Below the pieces are notes generated by a model, which searched no databases, was not told where the DNA came from, and was given only the letters and a program-made list of their open reading frames with translations. Both the position numbers and the translations under genes were made by a program. Below are positions 36,158 to 44,584 of a stretch of DNA of 64,000 bases, in pieces. This DNA comes from Paracoccus alkanivorans (GTDB lineage: Bacteria; Pseudomonadota; Alphaproteobacteria; Rhodobacterales; Rhodobacteraceae): positions 62,001-126,000 of the forward strand of contig NZ_QOKZ01000008.1 of the NCBI RefSeq assembly GCF_003697785.1, given 5' to 3'. How positions within the stretch are numbered: the first letter of the stretch is position 1; each line of letters starts with the position of its first letter.

Positions 36158-36196
36158 ATGAGCAAATGCCAATTAAATGAGCAAATATTCGCAAAC
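36158..36196 (-). promoter_or_regulatory. GCAAA direct repeats upstream of smoE, candidate SorC operator
   Basis: ATGAGCAAAT occurs twice (36158-36167 and 36177-36186), and a third GCAAA lies at 36191. The spacings of 19 and 10 bases put the sites on about one face of the helix. They sit just before the smoE ribosome site and between smoE and its likely regulator gene. Confidence 0.45.
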
Positions 36197-36291
36197 TGTC
36201 GGGATTCTGTCAATCGGGAATTCCAGACAGCTCTGGGCGAAACCTAAGGAATCGCCTGTAAGATCGTGAAGATACTTTCAAATTTTGTTTT

Positions 36292-37248
36292 TTAAGCTAG
36301 GAGCCGTTCTGCCGTGGCCTCTGAGGTAATCAGCCCGTTGATCAATTGCCCGATCAATGCCGCACGAATCGCGGGCAACTTGGCCTCGCCCGAGGCGACG
36401 GCGGTCAGCGGGTGCTCGCAGCCGCGCGGCAGCGGCGCAGAGGCGACACGGCGGTTGAACGCGCAATCGATGATATTGCCTTCGCGATCATAGACCCATC
36501 CCGTGATCTCGCCCGCTGCACCCGCGCGGGCCAGTTCGGCCATCTCGGCAGCGGAAACGAAACCATCGACATACAGGGGCGCGCTTTCGTCCATCTGGCC
36601 CACGCCGACCACCGAGAGATCGGCGCTGCGGCACAGTTCCAGGGTATTACGCGCCGCTTCCTGTTCCTGCATCTGCGCCAGTTCGCCGGGATGGCTGACC
36701 AGAACCGGCAAGGGGTTGGGGTAATGCGGCGCGCCGATCCGCTCGGCCAGGTGAATGGTGGCGTTATAGGGGGAGGCGGCGCCGTCCGACATCATGTTGC
36801 CAAGCCGCGACGCGACCACGTGATGCGGGCAGGACATGCGTGGCAACTGCTCGACCATTGCCTTCACCGCCCGGCCGGTGCCAAGGCTGATGACCCGGCG
36901 CTCAGGCGATTTCAGCGTCTTTTCCATCTCGGCCGCGGCGGCAATGGCGATACCGGTCAGCAGGTCGGGCGCGCCGGGATCGGAGGGCACGACCTCGCAG
37001 CTATTCAGGCCATAGCGGTCGGTCAATGCGTGGGCGAGATCCATGCAGCGGGCGATGGGATGGTCGAGCCGGACCTTGATCAACTTTTCGCTGACCGCCA
37101 TCGCCACCAGCCGCTGCGCGCTCTGCCGGCTGACGCCCAGCTTGCGGGCAATCTCGTCCTGCGTGTTGCCCGCGACGTAATAGAGCCATCCGGCGCGGGC
37201 GGCATCGTCCAGCCGTGTCGTGTCGGATGTGAAACGTCCTGTGCTCAC
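36292..37248 (-). CDS. smoC: SorC/DeoR-type sugar-binding transcriptional regulator
   Basis: 318-residue regulator: a short N-terminal helix-turn-helix (NTQDEIARKLGVSRQSAQRLVAMA, about residues 28-51) and a large SorC-type sugar-phosphate-binding domain. The start is GTG with GGAGG upstream, overlapping the HAD gene stop by four bases. It lies at the head of the polyol operon, so it most likely senses a polyol or its phosphorylated product. The symbol is by analogy with the Rhodobacter polyol cluster. Confidence 0.85.
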   Translation of the reverse strand: MSTGRFTSDTTRLDDAARAGWLYYVAGNTQDEIARKLGVSRQSAQRLVAMAVSEKLIKVRLDHPIARCMDLAHALTDRYGLNSCEVVPSDPGAPDLLTGIAIAAAAEMEKTLKSPERRVISLGTGRAVKAMVEQLPRMSCPHHVVASRLGNMMSDGAASPYNATIHLAERIGAPHYPNPLPVLVSHPGELAQMQEQEAARNTLELCRSADLSVVGVGQMDESAPLYVDGFVSAAEMAELARAGAAGEITGWVYDREGNIIDCAFNRRVASAPLPRGCEHPLTAVASGEAKLPAIRAALIGQLINGLITSEATAERLLA

Positions 37249-37916
37249 CGAACCTCCCCAAGCGTTTCAGCCTGTTTCAAGAGGTGGGGGAAATCGCGCC
37301 AGTTGTCAAAACTTTGCACATCGGCGGGGATGGCAAGGGGATGGCCGCGCAGATGCGAGGCACCGTGATAGGCCAGCACCCTCATGCCCGCGGCGCGGGC
37401 GGCCTCGATCCCCGGAAGGCTGTCCTCGACCACCAGCGCGGCGGCTGGTTCGATGCCCATCCGGCTTGCCGCGAACAGGAACAGGTCAGGCGCCGGCTTG
37501 CCATGCGCCACCTGGCTGGCGGTGAAAACATCCGGGCCGAAAAATTCCGACAAGCCAAGGAGTTGCAATGTTCGCGCGACCCGGGGAGGGCTTGACGAGG
37601 TGGCGACACAGCAGGGGGTGCGCAAGTCGCTGAGCATGTCCGGAAAGCCGGGCGTCGGGGCAAGCTCGTCCTCGAAGCGCAGGAGCAGGCGGCGGCGGTA
37701 TTCGGCTTCGAAATCCGCAGGAAGCTCACGGCTGAAACTTTCGCGGATGACCTTGGCTACGGTCGGGAAGCTGCGTCCCAGGAAATCGCGGCGGATATCG
37801 TCGGGGCCGAGAATGAGACCCAGTTCCGCCAATTGCTCTATCATGACGCTGGCCGAGAGAACCTCGCTGTCGGCGATGACGCCGTCGCAATCAAAGATCA
37901 CCAGTTCGATCCGCAT
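37245..37916 (-). CDS. HAD superfamily hydrolase (phosphatase or phosphomutase-like)
   Basis: 223-residue HAD subfamily IA protein. Motif I is IFDCDGVIADSE at about 7-18 (nucleophile Asp9), motif II is TSSSP, then GKPAPDLFLFAA with the motif III lysine, and VVEDSLPGIEAARAAG gives motif IV. It resembles beta-phosphoglucomutase and sugar phosphatases. It precedes the SorC regulator with a four-base overlap, suggesting a role in polyol or sugar-phosphate turnover in this operon. Confidence 0.85.
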   Translation of the reverse strand: MRIELVIFDCDGVIADSEVLSASVMIEQLAELGLILGPDDIRRDFLGRSFPTVAKVIRESFSRELPADFEAEYRRRLLLRFEDELAPTPGFPDMLSDLRTPCCVATSSSPPRVARTLQLLGLSEFFGPDVFTASQVAHGKPAPDLFLFAASRMGIEPAAALVVEDSLPGIEAARAAGMRVLAYHGASHLRGHPLAIPADVQSFDNWRDFPHLLKQAETLGEVR

Positions 37917-38156
37917 CGCAAATCCCTGCCTTGCCGGTAAATGGCCAACGGGACAAGGCCGCATGGGCAGGCCGCTGTCAACGGCAAAGCGGAAAAGCCG
38001 CTGAAAATGCCGCGCCTTCAGGCGTGGCATCCAACAGGGAGAAACGTTCAGGGCCATGAAGCCGGCCATTGAACAAGACCATGCTGGCACAAGCGGATTA
38101 AGTTTGTATTGTCAGTTCTATAGGAACAGCAAGACTTTGAGAAAAAAGAGGTCAGG

Positions 38157-39734
38157 ATGGCTAAAATTCTGGATGATGAAGCGGGGACGGTCTTTGTCGG
38201 CGGAGGCGGGAAGGATTACGGCACGCCGCAATCGCTGTTGCTGAAATATGCCAATCGTCACGGCATGATCGCGGGCGCGACCGGCACCGGCAAGACGGTA
38301 ACACTGCAGACATTGGCCGAAAGTCTTTCGCTGGCCGGGGTGCCGGTGTTCCTGGCCGATGTGAAGGGCGATCTGGCCGGGCTGTCGCGCCCGGGCAGCG
38401 CCGAGGCAAAGCTGCACGATGCGTTTAAAAAGCGCGCCGATACGATCGGGCTGGAACTGGATTACCAGGAATTCCCGGTCACCTTCTGGGATGTCTGGGG
38501 CGAGCAGGGGCATCCCGTTCGCACCACGCCTGCCGAAATGGGGCCACTGCTGCTTTCGCGCCTGCTGGACCTGACCGAGGCGCAGGAGGGCGTGATGAAT
38601 ATCGCCTTCCGCGTCGCCGACGAGCAGGGGCTGGCGCTGGCTGATCTCAAGGATTTGCAGGCGATGCTGGTATGGGTCGGAGAGAATTCGGACGAGTTGT
38701 CCCTGCAATACGGCAATGTGAGTTCGGCCAGCGTGGGGGCCATTCAGCGCGCGCTCCTGGTGCTGGAAAACCAGGGCGGCGACAGGCTGTTCGGCGAGCC
38801 CGCGCTGGAGCTGGCCGATATCATGCGGCAGGGCGAGGACGGCAAGGGAATGATCAATATCCTTGCCGCCGACCGGCTGATGAATTCACCGCGCCTCTAC
38901 GCGAGTTTTCTGCTGTGGCTGCTCTCGGAACTGTTCGAGCAATTGCCCGAGGTAGGGGATCCCGACCGCCCCAGGATCGCCTTTTTCTTCGACGAGGCGC
39001 ATCTGCTGTTCGATGACGCACCGAAGGCGCTGATCGAAAAGGTCGAACGGGTGGCGCGGCTGATCCGGTCGAAAGGGGTCAGCGTGTGGTTCATCAGCCA
39101 GAGCCCGACCGACATCCCCGAGAATATCCTGGGCCAGCTTGGCAACCGGGTGCAGCATGCCTTGCGCGCATTTACCGCCAAGGACCAGAAGGCATTGCGG
39201 CTGGCAGCCGAGAATTACCGCGCCAATCCCGATTTCGACACCGCCGAGGCGATCCAGAATGTCGGCACCGGCGAGGCGGTGACTTCGCTGCTGGAGGCCA
39301 AGGGCGTGCCGGGGATCGTGCAGCGCACCTTGATCCGTCCGCCTTTCAGCCAGCTTGGTCCGGTCTCGGATACCGAGCGGGCCGAGGTGATGAAAGCCTC
39401 ACCCATGGCCGGGAAATACGGCAAGACGGTCGATCGCGAATCCGCGCAGGAAATGCTTGCAAAACGGGCCGAGGAGGCCGGTGCCGAGGCCGGGAAACAG
39501 GGAAAGGCTGCGGGCAGCAAATCGGATGACGACCTGTTCGACATGGGTAACGAGGATTACAAGCAGACCCGGCGCTACGAGCCTCCCGAGCCTGCCAGGC
39601 GCAAATCCTCGCGTTCCTCGCGTTCGGACAGCATCGCCGAAACGTTCGGCAAGAGTCTTGCCCGGCAATTGGGCACAAGAGCCGGCAGGGAACTGGTCAG
39701 AGGAGTGCTGGGGTCGCTGTTCCGGGGGCGTTGA
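38157..39734 (+). CDS. HerA-like helicase C-terminal domain protein (DUF853, YjgR type)
   Basis: 525-residue P-loop ATPase. Walker A is GATGTGKT at 40-47, Walker B is RIAFFFDEAHLLF at about 276-288, and VWFISQSPTDIPENI resembles the sensor segment of FtsK/HerA ATPases. A charged, Ser/Lys/Arg-rich tail precedes a final REL-VRGVLGSLF helix. YjgR-family members have been described as putative ATP-binding proteins of unclear role. GAGGTCAGG precedes the ATG. Its end overlaps the convergent DUF6477 gene by 38 bases. Confidence 0.88.
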   Translation: MAKILDDEAGTVFVGGGGKDYGTPQSLLLKYANRHGMIAGATGTGKTVTLQTLAESLSLAGVPVFLADVKGDLAGLSRPGSAEAKLHDAFKKRADTIGLELDYQEFPVTFWDVWGEQGHPVRTTPAEMGPLLLSRLLDLTEAQEGVMNIAFRVADEQGLALADLKDLQAMLVWVGENSDELSLQYGNVSSASVGAIQRALLVLENQGGDRLFGEPALELADIMRQGEDGKGMINILAADRLMNSPRLYASFLLWLLSELFEQLPEVGDPDRPRIAFFFDEAHLLFDDAPKALIEKVERVARLIRSKGVSVWFISQSPTDIPENILGQLGNRVQHALRAFTAKDQKALRLAAENYRANPDFDTAEAIQNVGTGEAVTSLLEAKGVPGIVQRTLIRPPFSQLGPVSDTERAEVMKASPMAGKYGKTVDRESAQEMLAKRAEEAGAEAGKQGKAAGSKSDDDLFDMGNEDYKQTRRYEPPEPARRKSSRSSRSDSIAETFGKSLARQLGTRAGRELVRGVLGSLFRGR

Positions 39735-40041
39735 CCGGGCAAGGGCTTGCCGCACGCATCTCGGCCAGCAGGGCGATCATCACCAGCACATGCCGCTGCA
39801 TGTCATAACCCGGCGCGCGTGCCAGCCGCGCCTCGTTGAGCCGCTCCTCCTCGTCCCTGAGGCGGGGCAGGGCGCTGCCCGCCGGAGGGCAGGCCGGATT
39901 GCGCAACAGCCGGGGCAGGTGGCATGTGCGGCGCCATCCGGCCTGTCCGGCCTGCGCTGCGCGGATCAGGCTGCGCGGGCGGCGCAATGGCAGGACTGTC
40001 CCGGCGGAACGGAAGGCCGTGATGTCGGTGAATGCGGTCAT
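39697..40041 (-). CDS. DUF6477 family protein
   Basis: 114-residue protein. The pattern LRRPRSLIRAAQAGQAGWRRTCHLPRLLR, then DEEERLNEARLARAPGYDMQRHVLVMIALLAEMR, matches what I recall of DUF6477, a family found mainly in Rhodobacterales with no known function. It is probably helical and has no signal peptide. It is divergent from the DUF6456 gene across about 214 bp and convergent with the HerA-like gene. The family call is from memory of motifs. Confidence 0.7.
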   Translation of the reverse strand: MTAFTDITAFRSAGTVLPLRRPRSLIRAAQAGQAGWRRTCHLPRLLRNPACPPAGSALPRLRDEEERLNEARLARAPGYDMQRHVLVMIALLAEMRAASPCPVNAPGTATPALL

Positions 40042-40255
40042 GGCGGATCTCTTTGTCGCTTTCGTGATGCCACATGATCGCACGGCCAAGGCCCGCGTTG
40101 CGCGATAGGCCATTGCAGCGCACGTAAGGGAAAGAATTATTTAGGATTTGTTAGGGATGTTGCGTCTCGATCCGCGGGTTGCCGAGCAGCCCGCCGGGCA
40201 ATTTCCAGCGCGGGATTTCGGTTCGATTTCGCCCGCGAAAAGCGAGAGAGGCAAC

Positions 40256-41299
40256 ATGATGATCCAGAAACAGGGTTTTCCGGCGTCGCACGGAACCAGT
40301 GAACCGCAAGGACAAGAAAGCAAAGCGGCGATGAAGGGGCCTGACGATGTGGCGCTCTACCTGCGTCACGTCAGGGAAGGCGTTCCGATACGGGCATTGG
40401 CGCGCGAGTTGGGTTGCCACGCCTCGACTGTGATGCGGCGCATCCGTCGCTTCGAAGAGCGGCGCGACGATCCTCTTGTTGATGCCGCGCTGTCTGCCGG
40501 GGCGGAAACCTCCGGTCCCGGACATGATGGGCGGCAGTTCAGGCAAGTGCTGCGCAGATTGGCGGAACCGGGCGCCATGATGGTCACGGCCGCGGGGATG
40601 GAAAAGGCCATTGTCACCCGCGAAGATATCCGCACCGCGGTTCTGGAGCGCAGCATGGCCGAGGCCATGGCGCTGCGCGGATGGGTGGCGCAATCGGGGC
40701 AGGGCGGGCGCATCCAGCGTTACGTCCTGGTTCCCGCGGGGCGCGAGGCGCTGCGGCGGATGCTGAAATCCGGAGGACAAGCAGAGGAGGAGCATGCGGA
40801 AAAGCACCGGCATTGGGAAGAGCGCGTCGTCGAGGATCCCGAGGATGGCCGCCGTCGCCGGGTCCGGGTGAACCTTGCCGAAAGCCCGCTGCTGGTTCTG
40901 GCGCGTCGGCGCGATGCGAATGGCAAGCCCTTTCTGACCCCCGGCATGGTCGCTGCCGGGGAACGTCTGCGCGAGGATTTCGAACTGGCCCAGATGGGGC
41001 CGCGCGTCACCCAGAACTGGGAAGGCTTCCTGACGGCCGGGATCGATGTGGATCGCCGGTCCTTTGGCGGAGGGTCATCCTCGGCGCGCGAGCGGGTGGC
41101 GGCCGCGCTGCGCGATCTGGGGCCGGGATTGGGCGATGTCGCACTGCGCGTCTGCTGTTTTCTGGAAGGGATAGAGATGACCGAACGGCGCTTGGGGTGG
41201 TCGGCCCGCTCGGGCAAGATCGTGCTGCGGCTGGCCCTGATGCGGCTCGAACGGCATTTCGAGGAACGCTATGGCACCGGCGCACCATTGATCGGGTGA
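40256..41299 (+). CDS. DUF6456 helix-turn-helix protein
   Basis: 347-residue probable DNA-binding protein. An N-terminal helix-turn-helix is seen in VPIRALARELGCHASTVMRRIRRFEE (about residues 43-68), then a DUF6456-type C-terminal part (AGERLREDFELAQMGPRVTQNW ... DVALRVCCFLEGIE ... GWSARSGKIVLRLALMRL). Such proteins occur across Rhodobacterales, with no established role. ATG 40256 is chosen because AGAGAGG is just upstream; a second ATG follows directly. It lies between divergent DUF6477 and downstream oxyR. Confidence 0.78.
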   Translation: MMIQKQGFPASHGTSEPQGQESKAAMKGPDDVALYLRHVREGVPIRALARELGCHASTVMRRIRRFEERRDDPLVDAALSAGAETSGPGHDGRQFRQVLRRLAEPGAMMVTAAGMEKAIVTREDIRTAVLERSMAEAMALRGWVAQSGQGGRIQRYVLVPAGREALRRMLKSGGQAEEEHAEKHRHWEERVVEDPEDGRRRRVRVNLAESPLLVLARRRDANGKPFLTPGMVAAGERLREDFELAQMGPRVTQNWEGFLTAGIDVDRRSFGGGSSSARERVAAALRDLGPGLGDVALRVCCFLEGIEMTERRLGWSARSGKIVLRLALMRLERHFEERYGTGAPLIG

Positions 41300-41386
41300 T
41301 GGCTTCTGCTGCTGATGGATTGATCACAAGGCAAATGCTGGATAAGTTGAAATTCAAAGATGGGCAGACATCAATCAGAAAGCCTT

Positions 41387-42298
41387 ATGAATATTACCTT
41401 GCGACAGTTGCGCTATTTTCTGGCTCTGGCCGAGCAGGGGCATTTCACCCGTGCGGCCGAGACGATTCACGTGACCCAACCCGCCCTGTCAATGCAGATC
41501 CGCGCGCTCGAGGACGTGGCCGGCGGGCAGCTGGTGGAACGGACATCGACCGGCATCGTGCTGACTCCGCGCGGGCGGGCGCTGGCCGAGCATGCCCGAA
41601 AAGTGCTGGCGGCGATGTCGGGGCTGGAGCAGGGATTGCGTCAGCCGGGGCAGGGCGGGAGGTTGCGCCTTGGAATGATCCCGACCGTCGCGCCCTATCT
41701 GCTGCCCGAAGCGCTGCCGGAGCTGCGGGCCAGTGATATCGGCCGCGACATGCATCTGCGCGAGGCCATGACCGAGCGGCTGCTGAACGAACTGGAATCC
41801 GGCCGTCTGGATGCCGCTGTCGTGGCGACCCCGCCCGAGGATGACGGCATGATTGCCGTGACGCTGTTCACCGATCACTTCCTGCTGGCGGGCAGTTCCG
41901 GGCGCATCGCCCGCTTTGCCGACCGCGCCGATGAGCTGCGCCCGCAATCCCTGGATCCCGCGCAGCTTTTGCTGCTGGACGAAGGGCATTGCCTGGGGGA
42001 CCAGGCGCTGGAGGTCTGCGGGCTTTCCCGCCGGGGCGGGCGGCTGGACCTGGGCGCGGCCTCGCTCTCCACGTTGTGCCGGTTGGCGGCGCAGGGGATG
42101 GGGTTGACCTTCCTGCCGGAAATCGCCCGCAAGCAGGAAATGGCAGCGGCACCGGGGCTGGCCGCGATCCGTTTTCCCGACCCACAGCCCGCGCGGCAGG
42201 TCCTGCTGATGCGCCGCGCCTCGACTCCGGCCGATGGCTGGTTCGATGAGCTGGCCGACACCTTGCGGCGCGCGGGACAGGGATTGCTTTCCGGCTGA
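41387..42298 (+). CDS. oxyR: LysR-type hydrogen-peroxide regulator OxyR
   Basis: 303-residue LysR protein, winged helix at about 1-60 (ITLRQLRYFLALAEQGHFTRAAE). The redox switch is intact: Cys202 and Cys211 in LLLLDEGHCLGDQALEVC keep the nine-residue spacing of E. coli Cys199/Cys208. It therefore should sense H2O2 through a disulfide. Usually it activates catalase or alkyl hydroperoxide reductase genes, but none is in this window. ATG 41387 starts the helix; an upstream in-frame start is poor. Confidence 0.92.
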   Translation: MNITLRQLRYFLALAEQGHFTRAAETIHVTQPALSMQIRALEDVAGGQLVERTSTGIVLTPRGRALAEHARKVLAAMSGLEQGLRQPGQGGRLRLGMIPTVAPYLLPEALPELRASDIGRDMHLREAMTERLLNELESGRLDAAVVATPPEDDGMIAVTLFTDHFLLAGSSGRIARFADRADELRPQSLDPAQLLLLDEGHCLGDQALEVCGLSRRGGRLDLGAASLSTLCRLAAQGMGLTFLPEIARKQEMAAAPGLAAIRFPDPQPARQVLLMRRASTPADGWFDELADTLRRAGQGLLSG

Positions 42299-42357
42299 CG
42301 CATCCGATGCGCCCCCCGGCATGATCCGGGTAGATGGATAGCAGCGCGGCGGCGGGC

Positions 42358-42705
42358 CTATTCCCGGGATTGGCATTCCTGCACGGATTGATCCTCCAAC
42401 TGGTTGGTGAAGCTGGCGGTATCGCCCTTGCTCCACCACTCGTATTCACCCGCCACATAGCGCGCGCCGGAGGCAGAGATCACGTTCACGAAGATTCGCT
42501 CAGTCCCGTCGATGGGCAGGATCGCAAGGCGGTTGTCCCCTGCATTGACATATTTCACCTTGAGGACTTCACCATCGGCGCAGGTATATTCCGTTGGCAG
42601 GACGCTGATCTCCTCGGTCAGGGGCAGCGGGATCGACAGCGTCGGCTCCGCCCAAAGGGGCAGCGCAATCAGCGATAGCGCGGTTCCGGCAAGAAATTTC
42701 ACCAT
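42358..42705 (-). CDS. MliC family lysozyme inhibitor
   Basis: 115-residue exported protein with a signal peptide of about 19 residues (cut after LWA). It matches MliC/PliC-type inhibitors of C-type lysozyme: the YTCADGEVLKVKYVN segment, then ISASGARYVAGEYEWWSKGD, whose SASG and the Gly-Asp pair insert in the lysozyme active site in known members, and two cysteines (Cys42, Cys111) for a disulfide. No lipobox is seen, so the protein is periplasmic. The second of two ATGs is preferred (AAGGAG 6 bases away). Confidence 0.85.
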   Translation of the reverse strand: MVKFLAGTALSLIALPLWAEPTLSIPLPLTEEISVLPTEYTCADGEVLKVKYVNAGDNRLAILPIDGTERIFVNVISASGARYVAGEYEWWSKGDTASFTNQLEDQSVQECQSRE

Positions 42706-42726
42706 CATGGTCTCCTTGGAAAATGC

Positions 42727-43761
42727 CTATACTGCCGCGATCCAGCCGCCCAGGAAGGCATGGATGTTATGGGTCAGATCATCCGAGAGATAGCCGCCCT
42801 CCTGCACCATGACAGTGGGCAGACCTGCTGCGGCGATCAGGCCGGCGGCGCGCCCGAAACATCCGGTCGTCACCGACAGCCCGCGCAGCGGGTCGTTCTC
42901 ATGGGCGTCCAGCCCCAGGGCCAGCACCAGCGCGCCGGGATCGAATTCACCGATCCGTTCGAGCGCGGCAGCTATGGCGGCCAGCCAATCCTCGTCCCCT
43001 TGCCCCTGTGGCAGCGGCAGGTTCAAGTTGAAGCCTTCGCCCGCGCCGCGCCCGGTTTCATGCGCGTAGCCGACATAGAAGGGATAGAAGGCCTCGGGCG
43101 AGGCATGGATCGACACGGTCAGCACATCGGCGCGTTCGTAGAAAATCTCTTGCGTGCCATTGCCATGATGCACGTCGATATCGAGGATCGCCACCCGTTC
43201 ATGTCTTCCGCGCAGGGCCTGCGCGGCGATCGCGGAATTGTTGAGGAAACAATGGCCCGCCGCGGTATCCGCATCCGCATGATGCCCCGGCGGACGGCAA
43301 AGCGCATAGGCCGCCCGGGCGCCATCCGTCACCGCGCCGACCGCCGCCAATGCCGTATCGACCCCGCGCAACGCGGCCTGCCAGGTGTCGCGCCCGACCG
43401 GGCAGGCGGTATCGGCCATATGCCAGCCCGCGCGTCCGACGATGCTTTCGGGATAGGTTTGCGTGGCCTTCTGCGGATGCAGGTTGGCGACGACCTCGGC
43501 CCCCGCACCGGGGAAGGACTGCCATTGCTCCCAGCAGTTTTCCAGAAAATCCAGATATTCCGGCGTATGGATCGCCCGCATCGCCTCGCGGTCGGCTTCG
43601 TGCGGGTTTTCGGTCGTCAGCCCAAGCCTTGCCAGCCCTGCCAGCAGGCGGTCGGCGCGTTCCGGCAATTCCTTGTTGGGCGCAGGCACACCGCGCAATA
43701 TCCAGAAGCGCGGATCATGGGCCTTGGTCTCGGGAGCGTAAAAGCAGGGTAGGGCGGACAT
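42727..43761 (-). CDS. histone deacetylase / acetylpolyamine amidohydrolase family protein
   Basis: 344-residue zinc amidohydrolase of the arginase-deacetylase fold. Active-site features: RPPGHHADADTAAGHCFLNNSAIAA with tandem His160-His161, ILDIDVHHGNGTQEIFY with zinc ligands Asp196 and His198, and GLDAHENDP. This composition resembles acetylpolyamine amidohydrolases as much as class II deacetylases, so N-acetylputrescine or other acetylated amines are possible substrates. AGGAG precedes the ATG. Confidence 0.88.
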   Translation of the reverse strand: MSALPCFYAPETKAHDPRFWILRGVPAPNKELPERADRLLAGLARLGLTTENPHEADREAMRAIHTPEYLDFLENCWEQWQSFPGAGAEVVANLHPQKATQTYPESIVGRAGWHMADTACPVGRDTWQAALRGVDTALAAVGAVTDGARAAYALCRPPGHHADADTAAGHCFLNNSAIAAQALRGRHERVAILDIDVHHGNGTQEIFYERADVLTVSIHASPEAFYPFYVGYAHETGRGAGEGFNLNLPLPQGQGDEDWLAAIAAALERIGEFDPGALVLALGLDAHENDPLRGLSVTTGCFGRAAGLIAAAGLPTVMVQEGGYLSDDLTHNIHAFLGGWIAAV

Positions 43762-43844
43762 CGGTTCTCCTGTCGTTGCGCGCTGGCGAGACTAGGGGGT
43801 TTCGGGATCGGGTGGAAGCCGGTGCGGCACGGTCCTGCCTTGAT

Positions 43845-43889
43845 CGGGGGCCAGCCCCCGAACCCCCGAGGTATTTGGACAAAGAAGAA
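43845..43889 (+). repeat. intergenic repeat, copy D
   Basis: CGGGGG/CCCCCG hairpin (43845-43860), then the core GGTATTTGGACAAAGAAGAA (43870-43889), identical to copy A. It lies in the 188-bp gap between the deacetylase-like gene and the DUF924 gene, opposite to their direction. Confidence 0.8.
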
Positions 43890-43949
43890 GCCGGGAACCG
43901 TCTGTCCAATAAGCTGGAGGAATCGGAAGGAGCCCGCAATCGGCACCCG

Positions 43950-44495
43950 TCAGAAGCCTTTATGGGTTTTCAGGAACTCGGTTTCCTCTTTGGTGTTCTC
44001 GCGCCCCAGCACCGCGTTGCGATGCGGAAAGCGACCGAAGCGGGCAACGATGTCGCGATGCTCGCGGGCGAAATGCAGGGAATGGGCGTTGCCAAGGGCC
44101 TCGTAGAGTTTCACGGAACGCTCCTGATCGGCGAGTTCCTCGCTATGCATGAAGGGCAGGTAGAAAAATTGCCGGGCGGTCTCGTCCAGTTCCTGATCGA
44201 AGCCGCGATCCAGGGCGGCGCGGGCATGGGTCAGTGCGAGATCGTTGCTTTCGAAGGACCGGGGCGAGCCGCGGAACATGTTGCGCGGGAACTGGTCCAG
44301 CGCGATGACCAGCGAGAGCGCATCCCGCGCGTTGCCGCCCCAGTGATCCAGCCGGCCGGCATGGGCGGCCTCGTATGTGGCGCCGAAAAGCTGGATGATC
44401 TGTCGGTCGATCTCTTCGGACTTCTGGAACCAAAAGGGGCGCATGTCTTCCGAGAACCAGAAATCGTGGATATCCTGCGGGGTCTTGAGGGTCAT
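43950..44495 (-). CDS. DUF924 family protein
   Basis: 181-residue helical, TPR-like soluble protein. The N-terminal HDFWFSEDMRPFWF and the core SLVIALDQFPRNMFRGSPRSFESNDLALTHA are the DUF924 signature, and the FFYLPFMHSEELADQERSV segment follows. The function is not established. AAAGGA precedes the ATG. It follows pirin on the same strand, with a gap of about 89 bp. Confidence 0.9.
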   Translation of the reverse strand: MTLKTPQDIHDFWFSEDMRPFWFQKSEEIDRQIIQLFGATYEAAHAGRLDHWGGNARDALSLVIALDQFPRNMFRGSPRSFESNDLALTHARAALDRGFDQELDETARQFFYLPFMHSEELADQERSVKLYEALGNAHSLHFAREHRDIVARFGRFPHRNAVLGRENTKEETEFLKTHKGF

Positions 44496-44584
44496 GTCAT
44501 GTCCTTTGCGGGTTGCGTTACCGGAGGCGAACCTATTGCGGATCGCGATGCCCCGAAAGCCGTCGTCGCGGCGGGGGACGGGGT

